DNA from: Ceratodon purpureus
Lineage: Eukaryota; Streptophyta; Bryopsida; Pseudoditrichales; Ditrichaceae
Length of the DNA: 64,000 nucleotides
Reading direction: 5' to 3'
Assembly (NCBI GenBank): GCA_014871385.1
Contig: CM026426.1
Span: forward strand, 104,257,281-104,321,280
In this document: piece after piece, positions 23,190-34,139 of the stretch
Numbering within the stretch: position 1 is the first letter of the stretch
Layout of the letters: each line of letters opens with the position of its first letter
Translations under genes and position numbers: made by a program
The notes under the pieces: model-generated
Seen by the model: only the letters and a program-made list of their open reading frames with translations
What the model was told of the DNA's origin: nothing
Database searches by the model: none

Positions 23190-23846
23190 TTAGATTGCCG
23201 TAACTTCTTCAAAACTTGACCAAATTGGACTTATGAGATGTTTTTTGGCATCTAAAGGAAACGTAGATGCCAGAAAACGCCTCATAAGCCCAATTCAGAC
23301 AAGTTTTGAAGAACTTATGGACATTTTAAGTTTCGGGGCGTTTTTTTTGAAATGGTGGCCGTCGCCGAGGACGGCCTTGGCGAGCGACGGCGGCCGTCCA
23401 CGCTGACGGCCACCCAATTCAACGACCCTCATACGTCGCTTGGATTGAGCGACCGCGATGTAGCTACCATGGCCGCATCTCGGTTGTCGGATTGGAGCGG
23501 CCGCAGACGGGCCGATGTCGCGGTCGGCCCCCGCGGACGGCCGTCGGCGGCCGCTCCGATCCGGCGGCCCACGATCGCCCATTGCGGCTGCATCGTGGCC
23601 GTCGGATCGACGACGCTGAGGTCGGCCCCGCGGCCGTCGCCGCCATGATCCATCAGACGGCCGAGATGGGGCCATATGCAAGATGGGCCGATCTGACGGT
23701 CAAAAACTTTTTACCTGACCCGGTGTGCAGAAATTCTTAGGGCGACATAATTTTGGGGAGTCGAGGACGCAACGTTCGAGACGGGAGTGTCTGGACGTCC
23801 GGATTTTGGACGTGGAGTCGGAGCAGACGTCTAATTTGAAAACCCT
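23190..23846. repeat. Right TIR of the 8.5 kb Mutator-like element
   Basis: Inverted relative to the left arm. It contains a stem-loop with arms TTATGAGATGTTTTTTGGCA and TGCCAGAAAACGCCTCATAA (23237-23288), then a GC-rich GGCCG-repeat block, and terminates ...GAAAACCCT. Open frames of 60-130 codons here on both strands are by-products of GC-rich repeat sequence. Confidence 0.65.
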
Positions 23847-23855
23847 TAGTTGAAG

Positions 23856-24526
23856 ATCTTATAAGTAGAAGTGGAAAATAATGATGTTTTAGTCATTCAT
23901 ACTTTTTACGATAGAATTGGCAGATTTGGAGGGTTTTTGGGTGAAATAAAAGAGTTGTTTGGAAAGTCCTTTAAAACATGTATTTTTAATGTGTAATTTG
24001 GAAAGAATAGGATTGGCATGTTCTCACTTTAGACTTAGAATAGAACACTTGATAGATTGAAAATTTTATTCATATAAATTTGGACGGAGGGAAAAGAATT
24101 GGGTAGAGGGATGGGACTGTGAGGAGGAGGTGGAATGGTACTAGCTTTGGTCTATGAAAAATAGAGGACAAAAGATTTGATGCCTTCACAAATAACTCTA
24201 AGTCAAGGAACTTTAGTTTGTTTTAAATAGTAAAATGCGTAGACATGTATATGATTTGTGCCAACATAAATTATGCATATATGTACATTGATACAATGAT
24301 TCCTTTAATTACATGTACAAATAAGTTTAAGCTTAATCCTAAAATTGGAATGAACCCTACCAGGGTCGATTAGACTCTAGCCAGGCTCTCAATTACTAAT
24401 ATAGATCATACTAAGATAATTTTTTTGCAGATCATGGAGTTTTCTTATACCTTTCGAATCAGACCATTCATGCTTCAATATTCCTTATACTTTAGGAGAT
24501 ATCCGCAGTCAAAGTTTGAAAAGATA
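23856..24526. other. Unassigned AT-rich intron sequence
   Basis: No coding signal or clear repeat borders. A low-copy AT-rich stretch between two elements. Confidence 0.4.
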
Positions 24527-25466
24527 ACCGTACCCCAGGGTCAGCTTCGGCACCCCTTGGTCAAAAAATTAATTAATTTCAAATTTTAATGTCTGGCACC
24601 TAAAAATAGTGTATTCACAATTTCGGCAACTTTCTTTTTTTATTTTTAAAAAATTTGTATTAAAACCTTAATTGAATTTTCTACTAAAGTTTTAGTCCTA
24701 CACATCTTTTTTTGCATTGGATGATAAGCTAAATGTGATTAAGAGGTGAGAATGCTCTCTGCTTCATGCGAGTAGAGTGGAATTGTGTCCAACAATCCAT
24801 ATGGGAAATGTGAACTTTGAGGCACTTAGTTCGTCTTTTGTTTTTATAACACGCATAACTTTTGCATATAGTCTTCAAATGACATAAAATTTGTTGGAGG
24901 TGAAAGATTACTTGATTCATAAACTTTTTTTAGACCAAAAAAATTTCAAAAAAGTTATTCTTCTATGCACAAATGACCTCCGAAAAACTGTTTTGAACCC
25001 ATTTTATTTTTTTAAGCTTTACAAGGCTGCAATGATTTGTCCATATCTTTTGCATAAAGAATTATTTTAACACAAAAATTGTCCGAGCTGGAAGAAGAAT
25101 TCATTTATCAACTTTTGTTAGTTGAATGTAATTCTATAAAACTTAATCTTCTATGCTGAATTGGACTCCAAAAATCTGTGTACAACACATTTGGAAAGCC
25201 TGAATTTAACTCTTGCTACTTCTTAACCCATAATCTTTGTAAACTAATGTATGTGAGCTTGATTACAAAAGGAGCACATTCTCTCCATTGCATCTAGCAC
25301 ATGCTTCAAATATAAGTAAATGTCTAGTGTGAAATGAATTTTTTTTACTTTCCGGCAATTTTAAAAAAGAATTGCTATATTCGGCAAAAAATGCCAATAA
25401 TTTTCCAAAATTTCCGGCATCTATTTTGGGAAGTATATTATGCCAAAGTTGACCCTGGGGTACGGT
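24527..25466. mobile_element. Relative of the TA-flanked element, copy 2 (inverted)
   Basis: The inverted ends are ACCGTACCCCAGGGTCA and TGACCCTGGGGTACGGT. Internal blocks (GTGGAATTGTGTCCAACAAT at 24777, GACATAAAATTTGTTGGAGG at 24881) match copy 1 in inverted orientation. The flanking dinucleotide duplication is not clean here, unlike the other three copies. Non-coding, 940 bp. Confidence 0.6.
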
Positions 25467-25489
25467 GTTAAAGCATGCTGAAATTTAAC

Positions 25490-26160
25490 CGAAAATGCAG
25501 TAAATGCTCATTTGTCCTAAAAAATTGCCTAGAATTAAGTAGTTTACAAAAACTTTAAAAATTCACCAAAAATTGAGATTCTACTTTATTCAAGTTTTAT
25601 TTCTTTGAATATGTAAATAAAATTTAAGGGATGATCTCACCGCTCGAATTATTAATCAAATATTTCTCTATCGGCCTTTTTGCTATGAAAGACCGGCCTT
25701 TGTATAAGAATTTCAACATACATCCGCGTGAAAAACGAAACCGTTCTCTAGGTATTATAAGTTGTATGAGGGTAAATAGTGCATGGACATATTCCTAACC
25801 CACCTAGGAAAAAGAATTTGAAGAGCCGTAGTTCAAATTTACTTTTGAAATTGATTTTTTTAGCTTATGGAACAATTTAGACCCATTTCGCAACAAGGGC
25901 AAAAAACATTTATTCCAACTTTGAACATTATGATCTCACAAATGATAAAGATTTTGAATCTAAGATATAAGGTACATGCACATATACAAGTAAGATACTC
26001 GATCCTACAGTTACATCCCCCAAAATGCATTAAGACTTGAAAATTTACACCTTGTATTGAAAGAGGCTAGTTTTGAGGGATTTTGGCAGTTTTAAGGCTT
26101 TCCGACTTAAAAACCCTACGCGACCTACGACCTCCCTCAAGCAGCCCGAGCTTGGGACCC
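25490..26160. mobile_element. Partial TTAA-type element, copy 2
   Basis: Matches the right two-thirds of copy 1 in the same direction: AATTCACCAAAAATTGAGAT near 25560, CCTAACCCACCTAGGAAAAA near 25794, and TTGAGGGATTTTGGCAG near 26072. The left end is missing. It stands head-to-head with the full copy at 26223-27075, giving a large imperfect inverted repeat. Confidence 0.55.
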
Positions 26161-26222
26161 CTAAAGGTATGTTCCCACTTGGCCTTAGAGGGGGTCTTAA
26201 GAGGGGGTGTTATCTCCATTAA

Positions 26223-27075
26223 CCCCTAAAATTCTGAGGGTATTTTTCATCAAAACTGCCTCAAAACAGCCCCTCTTCGAAGCAAGGCGGATTTTGCAAA
26301 CTTGGGATCATTTTTGGTACATCTAACCGTAAGATCTTGTACCTAACTTCCATGTCTACATGTCCACCAAATCTCACACACTCATTCTTCACCAATTGCA
26401 AGATCGTAACGTTCAAAGTAGGAAAACAAGTTTTTTTTCACTGAGAAAAAAGGGGACAACAGAGTTTTGAAGGCCCAAAAAACCATTTCTTTGCATTATG
26501 GATTTTGGTGGTTTTGATGCACGTCAAAGAAGACTAAGTTAGCTAATTGTATTAAAAAAAAATTATATTCAAAAAAGTTGTGGAAGGTTTTCAAAAAAAT
26601 CATTTTCCACTAGGGGGTATGCTGAAATTCACAAACAAAGGCCGTTTTTGGACAATAAGAATAGCATATGAAAAAAATTTGGATTAAAAATCCAAACAGT
26701 GGGAACATGCTCTACTGCCTTCTCTATAGATAGAAATTTTTATTTTTGAAAAATATCAAAATCTCAATTTTTGGTGGAATTTCAAAGTTTCATCTTTGGG
26801 CAGATTTTCGCAGATTTTCGCAATTTTGGGCAGTTTTGGGCAGAATTTGCTGCATTCACAGTGGTTCAGCAGCTGCCCTACGAGCAGCGTTTGACACTTA
26901 AACCTTCATAACTTTTGATCCCGATGTCGGAATTGAAAATTAAAAATACCTACACGAGGATCTCCGAACGGCCCACCTTCAATAAAAATTTCAGAAAATC
27001 GCGATGTAAATTGCATTCATAGGTACATGCCCAAATTCCAAAAAAGCCCAAATGTGGATGATTGTCCTTTAGGGG
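26223..27075. mobile_element. TTAA-flanked non-autonomous element, copy 3 (inverted)
   Basis: TTAA at 26219-26222 precedes CCCCTAAAATTCTGAGGG, and CCTTTAGGGG precedes TTAA at 27076-27079, so the TIR and target match copies 1 and 4. Interior blocks (CTACATGTCCACCAAATCTC near 26362, TTTGCTGCATTCACAGTGG near 26847) are the inverse of copy 1. Non-coding, 853 bp. Confidence 0.75.
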
Positions 27076-27501
27076 TTAAAAAGTGTGTGTTCCCACCTAC
27101 ATGCTTTTGTAATTACCAATCCTACATGGATGTCCACATGGCACACTTTCAAGAGTGGGTATTAGTTAATATTTAAGAAGACAAAAGAGCTTTGAGAAAT
27201 AGTAGGCAATACTTATGGGGCCACCAATATTGGGAAGATTCTTTAGTTTTCCTCTCATAAGAGTGGTCTTATGTATTGTCCCATTTGAGGGACCATTACA
27301 TAATCCCCTTCCTATTGATAAAACAGTAATTCCCGCCTTAATTCTTCGTCGCATGATTGTCTTTGCGCCTAATCCAGTAAGTTCGGTTCTTCCCTCTCAA
27401 ATTGTGCTCAACTTGTTCTTCCCTCTCAACAGTGCTAAGTGTTCCAATGACTGTTGTTTTGTGAGTGATTTGCGTAGAATTTACAAATTGTTCTGTAGAT
27501 T

Positions 27502-28678
27502 ATGGCGACAGATGGTGCAGAAGGTTTGCCATACAAGATTCAAGTGGCAATCAATGGCAAATATCGACCACTAATTCTCCGAGGTCGAACAATTCACGAG
27601 CAAACACCTAGGTTTGTTTTTCCAGAGAAACTGAAAGCTGGAGAAACAAACCTTGACTTGTGGCTTGATGGTTCGATTTATCCTGCCGATTCATCAGGCA
27701 AGCGGCCAAAGTTCAGGGATGTGAGGAGTTTGCTCGAATTCGTTGGAGAGGGAGAAAAAAGATTACTGGGTTACACGTCCAGTTTAGTGAATTATGTGCC
27801 AGCGGGGGCAGTTGTTGATTCGGTGAGTTTACAGAGAGAATCTGAATTTCAGCATCTCAGGCAATGTGTAGACGACTTGACTTTGTCCTTACTCCAACAA
27901 AGTGATGAAATGAACAGCTTACGTGAGATGGAAAGTAGTCACAGAATTGAGTCAGGAGTGCTTCAAAATGAGAAATTGGAGTTGCAAAGTAGAGTAACAA
28001 GTTTACGAGCAGAATACGAAGCAAAGATAGTTGATCTGAAAAACAATCTCGATGAGAGCGTGCGATCAGAAATTGCTCTTGAATCAGATATTGATTCAAT
28101 GATCAGAGTAAATGCTGAAAAAATGCAAGCATTAGAGCAGAGCCATAAGGTTGAATGGCACAATCCTAGTATGGGGGGCAGGTGGAATTACAGTATGGAG
28201 AGAACCTGGGATTGGGTCGAAACCCCGTGATCCGAGAAGTCAGCCGGCTTGAGAGATTTTCTTGGAAGTCTGCAAGACTTCCAAGAAAATTTTTCAGCCC
28301 ACAAAATGGAGCTCTTTTGTTCTCTGGAGCTCAAGTCTCGGCAGTCAAGTCTCGGCAGTCAAGTCTGTACCTGTGATTTTGTCCCGGGTCCATTACTGAA
28401 ATTCCACCTGCCCCCCATACTAGGATTGTGCCGGTTGAATTTCAGAAATTGAAATTAGAACACGAGCAAACTGCACTGAGTCTGTCACGTCTTGAAAAAA
28501 AATGGAGTCAGTTGCATGCAACTCCATATGGCTACCGTAAGCAGGTTCGAAAGCGGAGGGATATTGCCACGCTTTCTCAAACGGGAGGCCCTGCTTGCCC
28601 GTCAACCCCTTCTCACCTTTGTACCTGCCACCCCCCTTGCCCGTACCACCCCTCCTTCCCGCGCGCCCCTTGCCCTTG
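27502..28678 (+). pseudogene. Unrecognised coiled-coil reading frame split by a MITE
   Basis: The frame starts at ATG 27502, just after an intron-like GTGAGT...TGTAG. It runs 218 codons to 28156, then resumes in register at 28441 after the insertion at 28157-28432 plus its target duplication, ending at 28678. The first 110 residues (AINGKYRPLILRGRTIHE, FVFPEKLKAGETNLDLWLDG) look like a small globular domain I cannot name. The remainder (ESEFQHLRQCVDDLTLSLLQ, ELQSRVTSLRAEYEAKIVDL) has heptad-like coiled-coil character. The tail after about 28590 is Pro/Cys-rich and probably not native. It may be a protein of a large transposon or a retained host gene fragment; the insertion shifts the frame. 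Confidence 0.5.
28157..28432. mobile_element. hAT-like MITE (276 bp)
   Basis: The TIRs are near-perfect: GGCACAATCCTAGTATGGGG onward at the left and its complement at the right, about 35 bp each. A perfect 8-bp duplication GGTTGAAT (28149-28156 and 28433-28440) fits the hAT superfamily. The interior has a hairpin CTTGGAAGTCTGCAAGACTTCCAAG and three copies of a CGGCAGTCAAGTCT-type unit. It lies within an open reading frame. Confidence 0.85.
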
Positions 28679-28699
28679 ACTCTCTGCTGGACCCTTTGT

Positions 28700-30205
28700 A
28701 TTTTTATTCACAAATATATTCACATGTGTTACTAAAAAAAACTTCCCACCCCCTAAGGGTGGGTGGGCGGGACATCCCTTTACAGGGCAGCTTTTATCAC
28801 CTTTCTCACCAAATTTCATTCTCAATCAGCCCATTCTCAATTCAAACCTAATCAAATCTGTACACTCTCTTGTTATTCCAAATTACCAGTATAGACACAT
28901 AGAGCTTTTCACCAAAGAATTCTCAATCAACACACTACTTACAATATAGTAGTGTATGACAAAACAATCCAAATAATAGAGAAAAGTTTGTCTTAACACT
29001 GACAATACAAGATCAAACACAAAATAGTTTGAGTCTCCAAAAATCTTCTCATCCCTTGAATGTTGGTGTAGTAAAGTAAGAAAAATCCAGAGGTAAAGGA
29101 CCTCACCTGTCCCCATAAACACAACCAAAACCACAGTTAGGATTATGTTTGTAGACAAGGTGTCAACAGCCCTTTACAGCTTGTTATTGCAGTCACAAGA
29201 AAAATCAAACCCTACACCAAACATACAAATCAAAGGGAGAGATGAAAGAGTCTAATTGCAATCATAAATTAGAAGACCTGAGTAGTAGTTCCACCAGACT
29301 CAGCCATGTTGCACTTTGCTTCAGCTCCACACCACCATATTCCAAACCTTCACAAGCTCTAAAAATCTCTCACACACATGTAGCAAACTAGAATTACTTT
29401 CAAAGCAGACAAGTAAAAAGATGCATATGGCCAAGAAACTCCCATGGTTTTATACCCTCAAAGAAGTTTCTAGAGATTCACTTGTTTGTTATATGGACAG
29501 GAATAGCCTCGCTGGTCCAATCATCTGTGACCCTTAGATGAAGGTTAACCTAGATCAAATGGTCATAAATTAGTGACTTGCTAGAGTAAAGTTCAAGCTT
29601 GTAGTAAGCCCCAAGTAAAGTAAGCTTCAAGTTTGGAGTAACTACCAGTAAACCATGTGTAAGGGAGGTGGGTGGGTTTCACTAATTTACACCTTATTCA
29701 GCATATCATGCCATAATAAAGTGACTATGTAATTACTTGCAAAGTTTTACAAGTAATGTGCAAATTTATTTTGCAAGCCTACAGAACTGAAGAGTGCAAC
29801 TTCTGTCTGAATCATTGTAATAAAAACCTTATTTTGAAAATAAATTCTAAATTAAATACGGGTATAAGATCTACCCAATATTTAAAAAAGAAAAAAAAGA
29901 AAAAAAAGAAAAAACTAAGGTCATTAAGGAGGAAAATGTGCAAAAAGAAAGGAAGTATTGAAAAATGAACTCAAAACACCTTCATGAAAATGAAGAAAAT
30001 TTTAATGATTTTTGCAAACTAGGAAAAATAAAATGGTAGAGAAATGTTGAAGAAGGAAAATTTTGTGATATGCAACAAAACCACTTCAATTAGCCCAAGT
30101 TGAAGGAGTTTATATTGGTCTCATTAAATATGAAGTCACCTATCGTCAAGTAACGTCAAGTGCGAGTATGGTAATTTTCAAAGCATCCTTTGTTGAGGCA
30201 CATAT
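28700..30205. other. Unassigned intron sequence
   Basis: A C-rich/G-rich boundary (CTTCCCACCCCCTAAGGGTG, 28743-28762) resembles an inverted motif near 14939 and could be an element end. The rest is AT-rich. A purine-rich AAAAAAGAAAAAA tract lies at 29884-29915. No convincing gene. Confidence 0.35.
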
Positions 30206-31858
30206 ACCGTAGGTTCATAGCTGGTCCGGGGCTTGATAGCCAAATAATTAATTAAAGTTAAAAAAACAAGTTCTATACCCAAAAATAATACATTGATCAT
30301 ATCGGCAGTTTTTTCTTTAAAATTTTGAAATCTGGCTTGTTGTTAAGACCAAGTCTCTTCTATTGATTAACATTTATGATTTGAGTCTAAAGGGCAAGGA
30401 ATGTTGTGTGCTTTATACAAGTGGAATAGAGTTGTATCCAACAATCCATGTGGGATATGTGAACTTTGAGGTGAAGCACCTAGTTAGCCTTTATAACATG
30501 CATATCTTTTGCATAAAACCTTCAATTGACATAAAATTTGTTTGAGGGAAAAGAATACTTGTTTCCTAAGATTTTCTTAGATTAAAACAACTCCAAAGAA
30601 GTTGATTCTCTAAGCACAAATGAGCTTTGAAAAATTGTTAGAAACAAAGTTTAACACATGGACCTTTACGGAGAATGCTATTTGCCATGTAGCGGAGGGT
30701 AGGGTTGGTGGACCCGCTCCTCGGCGACCTCCGTGGCCGTCCATGTCGGCGTTGCGATTTTGCCCCCAGCCACGCGGTCTTCGTAAAATCGGACGCGGGT
30801 AATAACCACTATCACGTAAACATTGGGACGCACACGTAGCAAGACACTACCCTCGCATATAACATTATCGCTACACATGACACTGCCCGTGACACAAATT
30901 ACAAAAAAATTGCCCAATCTCAAAAACATTGTAGGCAACTATGGACTGCTTTCTTGCTGAGGTATTGGGGAAAATGGAATTAGGGTTTGAGTGTTTTCGT
31001 GACGCTGACCATTGCTTCTCCTCTTTTTGTCTGCATTGTTTAGGGTTAGTTTGTGCGATTTTCAATGTGTAGAAACTTTGCATCTCTTTAGGTTTCATTA
31101 CAGGGTTCAGGATCAATGCAATTAAAGTACCCGGCATTGGATTAGTCCCATCACCTACAATTGAGAAGGCGCAATGGAGTGGGGAATTGAATGCAAGACA
31201 ACGATGTCCGTACGTGATGAGGAGACATCTTCAGAGGAGCGTATTCATGTGGACTTCACGTTCTGGGAGAGCAGTTCGCGCGGTGACAACGAAGAAACAG
31301 GTAATGCAATTGCCCTTCAAGTGGTTTTCCGTTTTTGTGTTCCTTAAGAAACCCAAATAAACTGCACTAGAAATGGAAGATTTAACGAGTGGACTCACTG
31401 GTTTCCGGATGATTAGAAGGCGCGACATCGAGGCCCCCCGAAATCAAGAATTTAGTTTCTAGACTGTCTCGAGGTACGGTATCTGGAAACCCTACTCTGC
31501 TTCAATGTTAATTTTCCGTGTATTCAACTGTTCTCAGAGACCCCTTCTGTGCGAGAAATTTGCCAATGCACTGTATACATGTACATGTAGTTATTTTTGT
31601 TTCCCTTCATTTTAAGGTTTAGTGTTTGTATCTGTAGAATGCTCCCGACATTGACAGTGTTTTTCTAAGGAGGTTGTATTGTCTCTCACGCAGCAATTCT
31701 ACAAGATTTGGGGAGGACGAGTGGTTCCACAGAGTTGTATACTGTCGCGGAGGTTGTGGCATTCAGTAGGGCTCCGGAACATATTTTAATAACTCGCGTA
31801 TAGGGCCCAGGGCTGCCCCTTTTGTGGAGCTCAGTCACTTCTTTTTTCCCCTGCAGAG

Positions 31859-32293
31859 ATGGATCCTGAACCCGTTACACTGAAAGTTCATATATACTCT
31901 GCATCGTTCAATGTCACGTACCCTAGCGACCACCGTGTGAGAGAGTTGATAGAAGAATTTGCGACTATGTGCAAGGGTGATCGGAAGCCTTGTGGCAAAC
32001 AACGTTTTTTCGTGTGTATTTACTATGGGACTGATCAATTTTCTAATAAAATGATGCTTAATTGCCACAAGTTTGTAAACGGGTGCAAGAATGCGAGGTA
32101 TCTAGACGGGAGGATGGCTCTACTATTATCCAATCCTGATTTCAAGCCAGGCGAAGGGAAGAAAGTGGAGGTGATTTGTAAGAAGAACTTGAATGTGAAG
32201 AAAGAAGGACCTTCCCCTGGTGCGGAGTCTACGATGGAAGAGGATGGTGCGGTCTGTGATACACTTAGGGAGGAGGGTGATGGTCAAGCCTGA
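31859..32293 (+). CDS. Hypothetical MULE accessory protein
   Basis: A 144-codon frame starts after a pyrimidine-rich CCCCTGCAG acceptor-like site, so it may be an internal exon whose ATG is fortuitous. It has a hydrophobic N-terminal part ([20 protein letters not shown]), a Cys/Lys-rich middle ([20 protein letters not shown]) and an acidic tail. No family recognised. It is the first plus-strand frame inside the left TIR of the 11.4 kb MULE and probably belongs to the 5' part of the protease-type gene. Confidence 0.4.
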   Translation: MDPEPVTLKVHIYSASFNVTYPSDHRVRELIEEFATMCKGDRKPCGKQRFFVCIYYGTDQFSNKMMLNCHKFVNGCKNARYLDGRMALLLSNPDFKPGEGKKVEVICKKNLNVKKEGPSPGAESTMEEDGAVCDTLREEGDGQA

Positions 32294-32782
32294 AGACAAC
32301 CTCCTCTGGATTTGTTCTGGAAGGAGGTATCGAAGCAGGTAGTTGCAAAAGGACGGAAGTTGGCTACGAAGACACAAGTACCGAGAAAGCGCACCGAGCG
32401 ATCGAAGGGTACAGACGAGAAGGTAGTCGGAGAAGGACATCCCCCAAAGGCCAGAGATATTTAACTGCAAATTCAAGCAGTAACAGAGCTCCAAGTGTAG
32501 CGCACACTAGAAGAGACGCTATGATAGTGATGCTGTGGGGAAGGAGTTTGTAGAAGTAAGCGGAAGGGACCCGAGGTAGAGGATCCTGACACTGTGGTGG
32601 AAGTGACGGAGCAGGATACAAATAATCGAAATAGATATTTTGTAGGAGAGGACAACGAGCACTTGGAAATTGGAGACCAGGTTACAGGGGACGGAGAGAA
32701 CGTGTTCCATGTATCAGTGAGAGAATCAAAAAGGGAATGACCTAGCAAACAGCAAAAGCAGAACGACGAACTATCGGATGAG

Positions 32783-33299
32783 GTGAGTTCTGCCATATCT
32801 GATTTACAGTCGGTGAGGGAGAAAGCGATTTCAATGCTGTGCGAGAGGTTTATGATAAAAATTCTGAGCTTTGGAGGGAGAACCTTCCTCCAAAGCTGTC
32901 TTCCTAAGGATTTCGAATGCAATAAAAGCATTCTAGTGCTTACGAGCAAAACTCGAATTCTTAAATCTGCGGCCATTATGGCCCCTAGTAACGGTGATGT
33001 TCCAGTTTTGCAACAAAAAATCCAAGGACAAATGCGATGGTCACAATCTATGCGAAGTTACGTAAATAGAGGCCATCTCTCCAAGGGCGCTAGACGAGAG
33101 GGTCTCGGCGATGGTGATTTGGGGTGGAAATTGGGAAGTTAAAGACGACCTGCGCTTGTATTGGGCAGAGGGGGTAGGGACTCAAAGACCGTTTACTTTC
33201 CACGGTAAGCTTCTTGCAAAATACAACTACTGTGCACAGGTCTTTAAACAGCTGGAGCAGCAGCATATTGAGCGACATTGTAAGGCAAAGGTGAGTTAG
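32783..33299 (+). pseudogene. Hypothetical MULE plus-strand fragments
   Basis: Short overlapping plus-strand frames (32783-33142 and 33111-33299) have mixed charged sequence, for example FSTF-free segments such as LQSVREKAISMLCERFMIKI and QVFKQLEQQHIERHCKAKV. The last block ends AAG|GTGAGT near 33288-33295, a good donor. They look like exons of the same plus-strand gene as 34321-36440 but are not individually recognisable. Confidence 0.3.
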
Positions 33300-33649
33300 A
33301 AGAAAAAATGGAGGGTCCAAAGAGGCGTGACAAGCCTCTCATGCCGGCCCTGTATCAACTTAAAGAATTCGAAAGTGAGGTTCCATTGCCATGGTCGTAG
33401 GCATCTAAGAGTGGCAATCAGTTAGTATCGGATTGGAAGAAGATCGTCACTACTGACGAGTTCAGGGATCAACTTATGCGAGTCACATAGTGGTGGATCC
33501 GAAGAAAGGTTCACTACGATTCTCTGCTTCATTTTATGTTCTGTGACATGGCGATCAATGTCACACCAAGACAGTCTGACATTTTAGAGATGTTGCATAT
33601 GCATTTGTGTTGTGCTGTTTCCTATTCTAATCTGTGATTGAATGATGGT

Positions 33650-33921
33650 AGGGGGATAAAAAACGACCTCTACCTGCTGAGGTAATTGAGGAAATCAATG
33701 TCGCCATTGACGGTCTCGTTCAGAGTGTGGAGAAGGGGAACGTCTATGAAGAACTTCAATCGTTAGGGATCTACGTTCAATGGATTCTTAATGAAGTGAA
33801 GTACCAAAAAAATCTATCCATTCACGAGGACGAATTACGGGTCAGGCAGAATCTGAGAGTTGAAGGAACCTTGATGGATTTTAGGACCAAAAATAGGCGA
33901 CTTGCGGAGGATGTTATATGA
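33650..33921 (+). pseudogene. MULE plus-strand exon-like fragment
   Basis: An exon-like frame with RPLPAEVIEEINVAIDGLVQ and LQSLGIYVQWILNEVKY ends at TGA 33921. The composition is that of a helical protein. It sits between other plus-strand pieces of the MULE gene. No domain identified. Confidence 0.3.
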
Positions 33922-34139
33922 GGATGGTGTCCATATTGGCGTATCCTATCTGGAGATGGAAACCCGCTATAGCAACTCCTCCCCCCTCCCTGCCTTGGAG
34001 GCATGACGGTACGAACCACTCCTGCACTAAATTTTGTGACACTAAAATTTTAATTACCGAATAATAAATTACTTTATGAATTACGGTGAGTGTCGTATTT
34101 ATATAATTGGTAATTTTGTTGTTGTGTTCTATTTGCAGC

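Larger units (their letters stand above)
15356..23846. mobile_element. Mutator-like element (8.5 kb) with long hairpin-bearing TIRs
   Basis: A perfect 9-bp duplication TAGTTGAAG flanks it (15347-15355 and 23847-23855), as for Mutator elements. The termini are AGGGTTGTCAAG and, inverted, AGGGTTTTCAAA. The end regions are long inverted copies: GACGGCCACCATTTCAAAAA followed by GCCC.GAAACTTAAAATGTCC at 15603-15650 reappears inverted at 23320-23365. Each arm also holds its own strong stem-loop and GC-rich runs (GGCCGTCGGCGG type). The AT-rich interior has no transposase I can see and is split by a CACTA element at 16638-21201. Non-autonomous in its present form. Confidence 0.8.

Noticed and set aside
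22931-23740. Several overlapping 60-130 codon frames on both strands
   Set aside because: They arise from homopolymers and GC-rich repeats in the Mutator-like right arm; no domain and equal openness in many frames.
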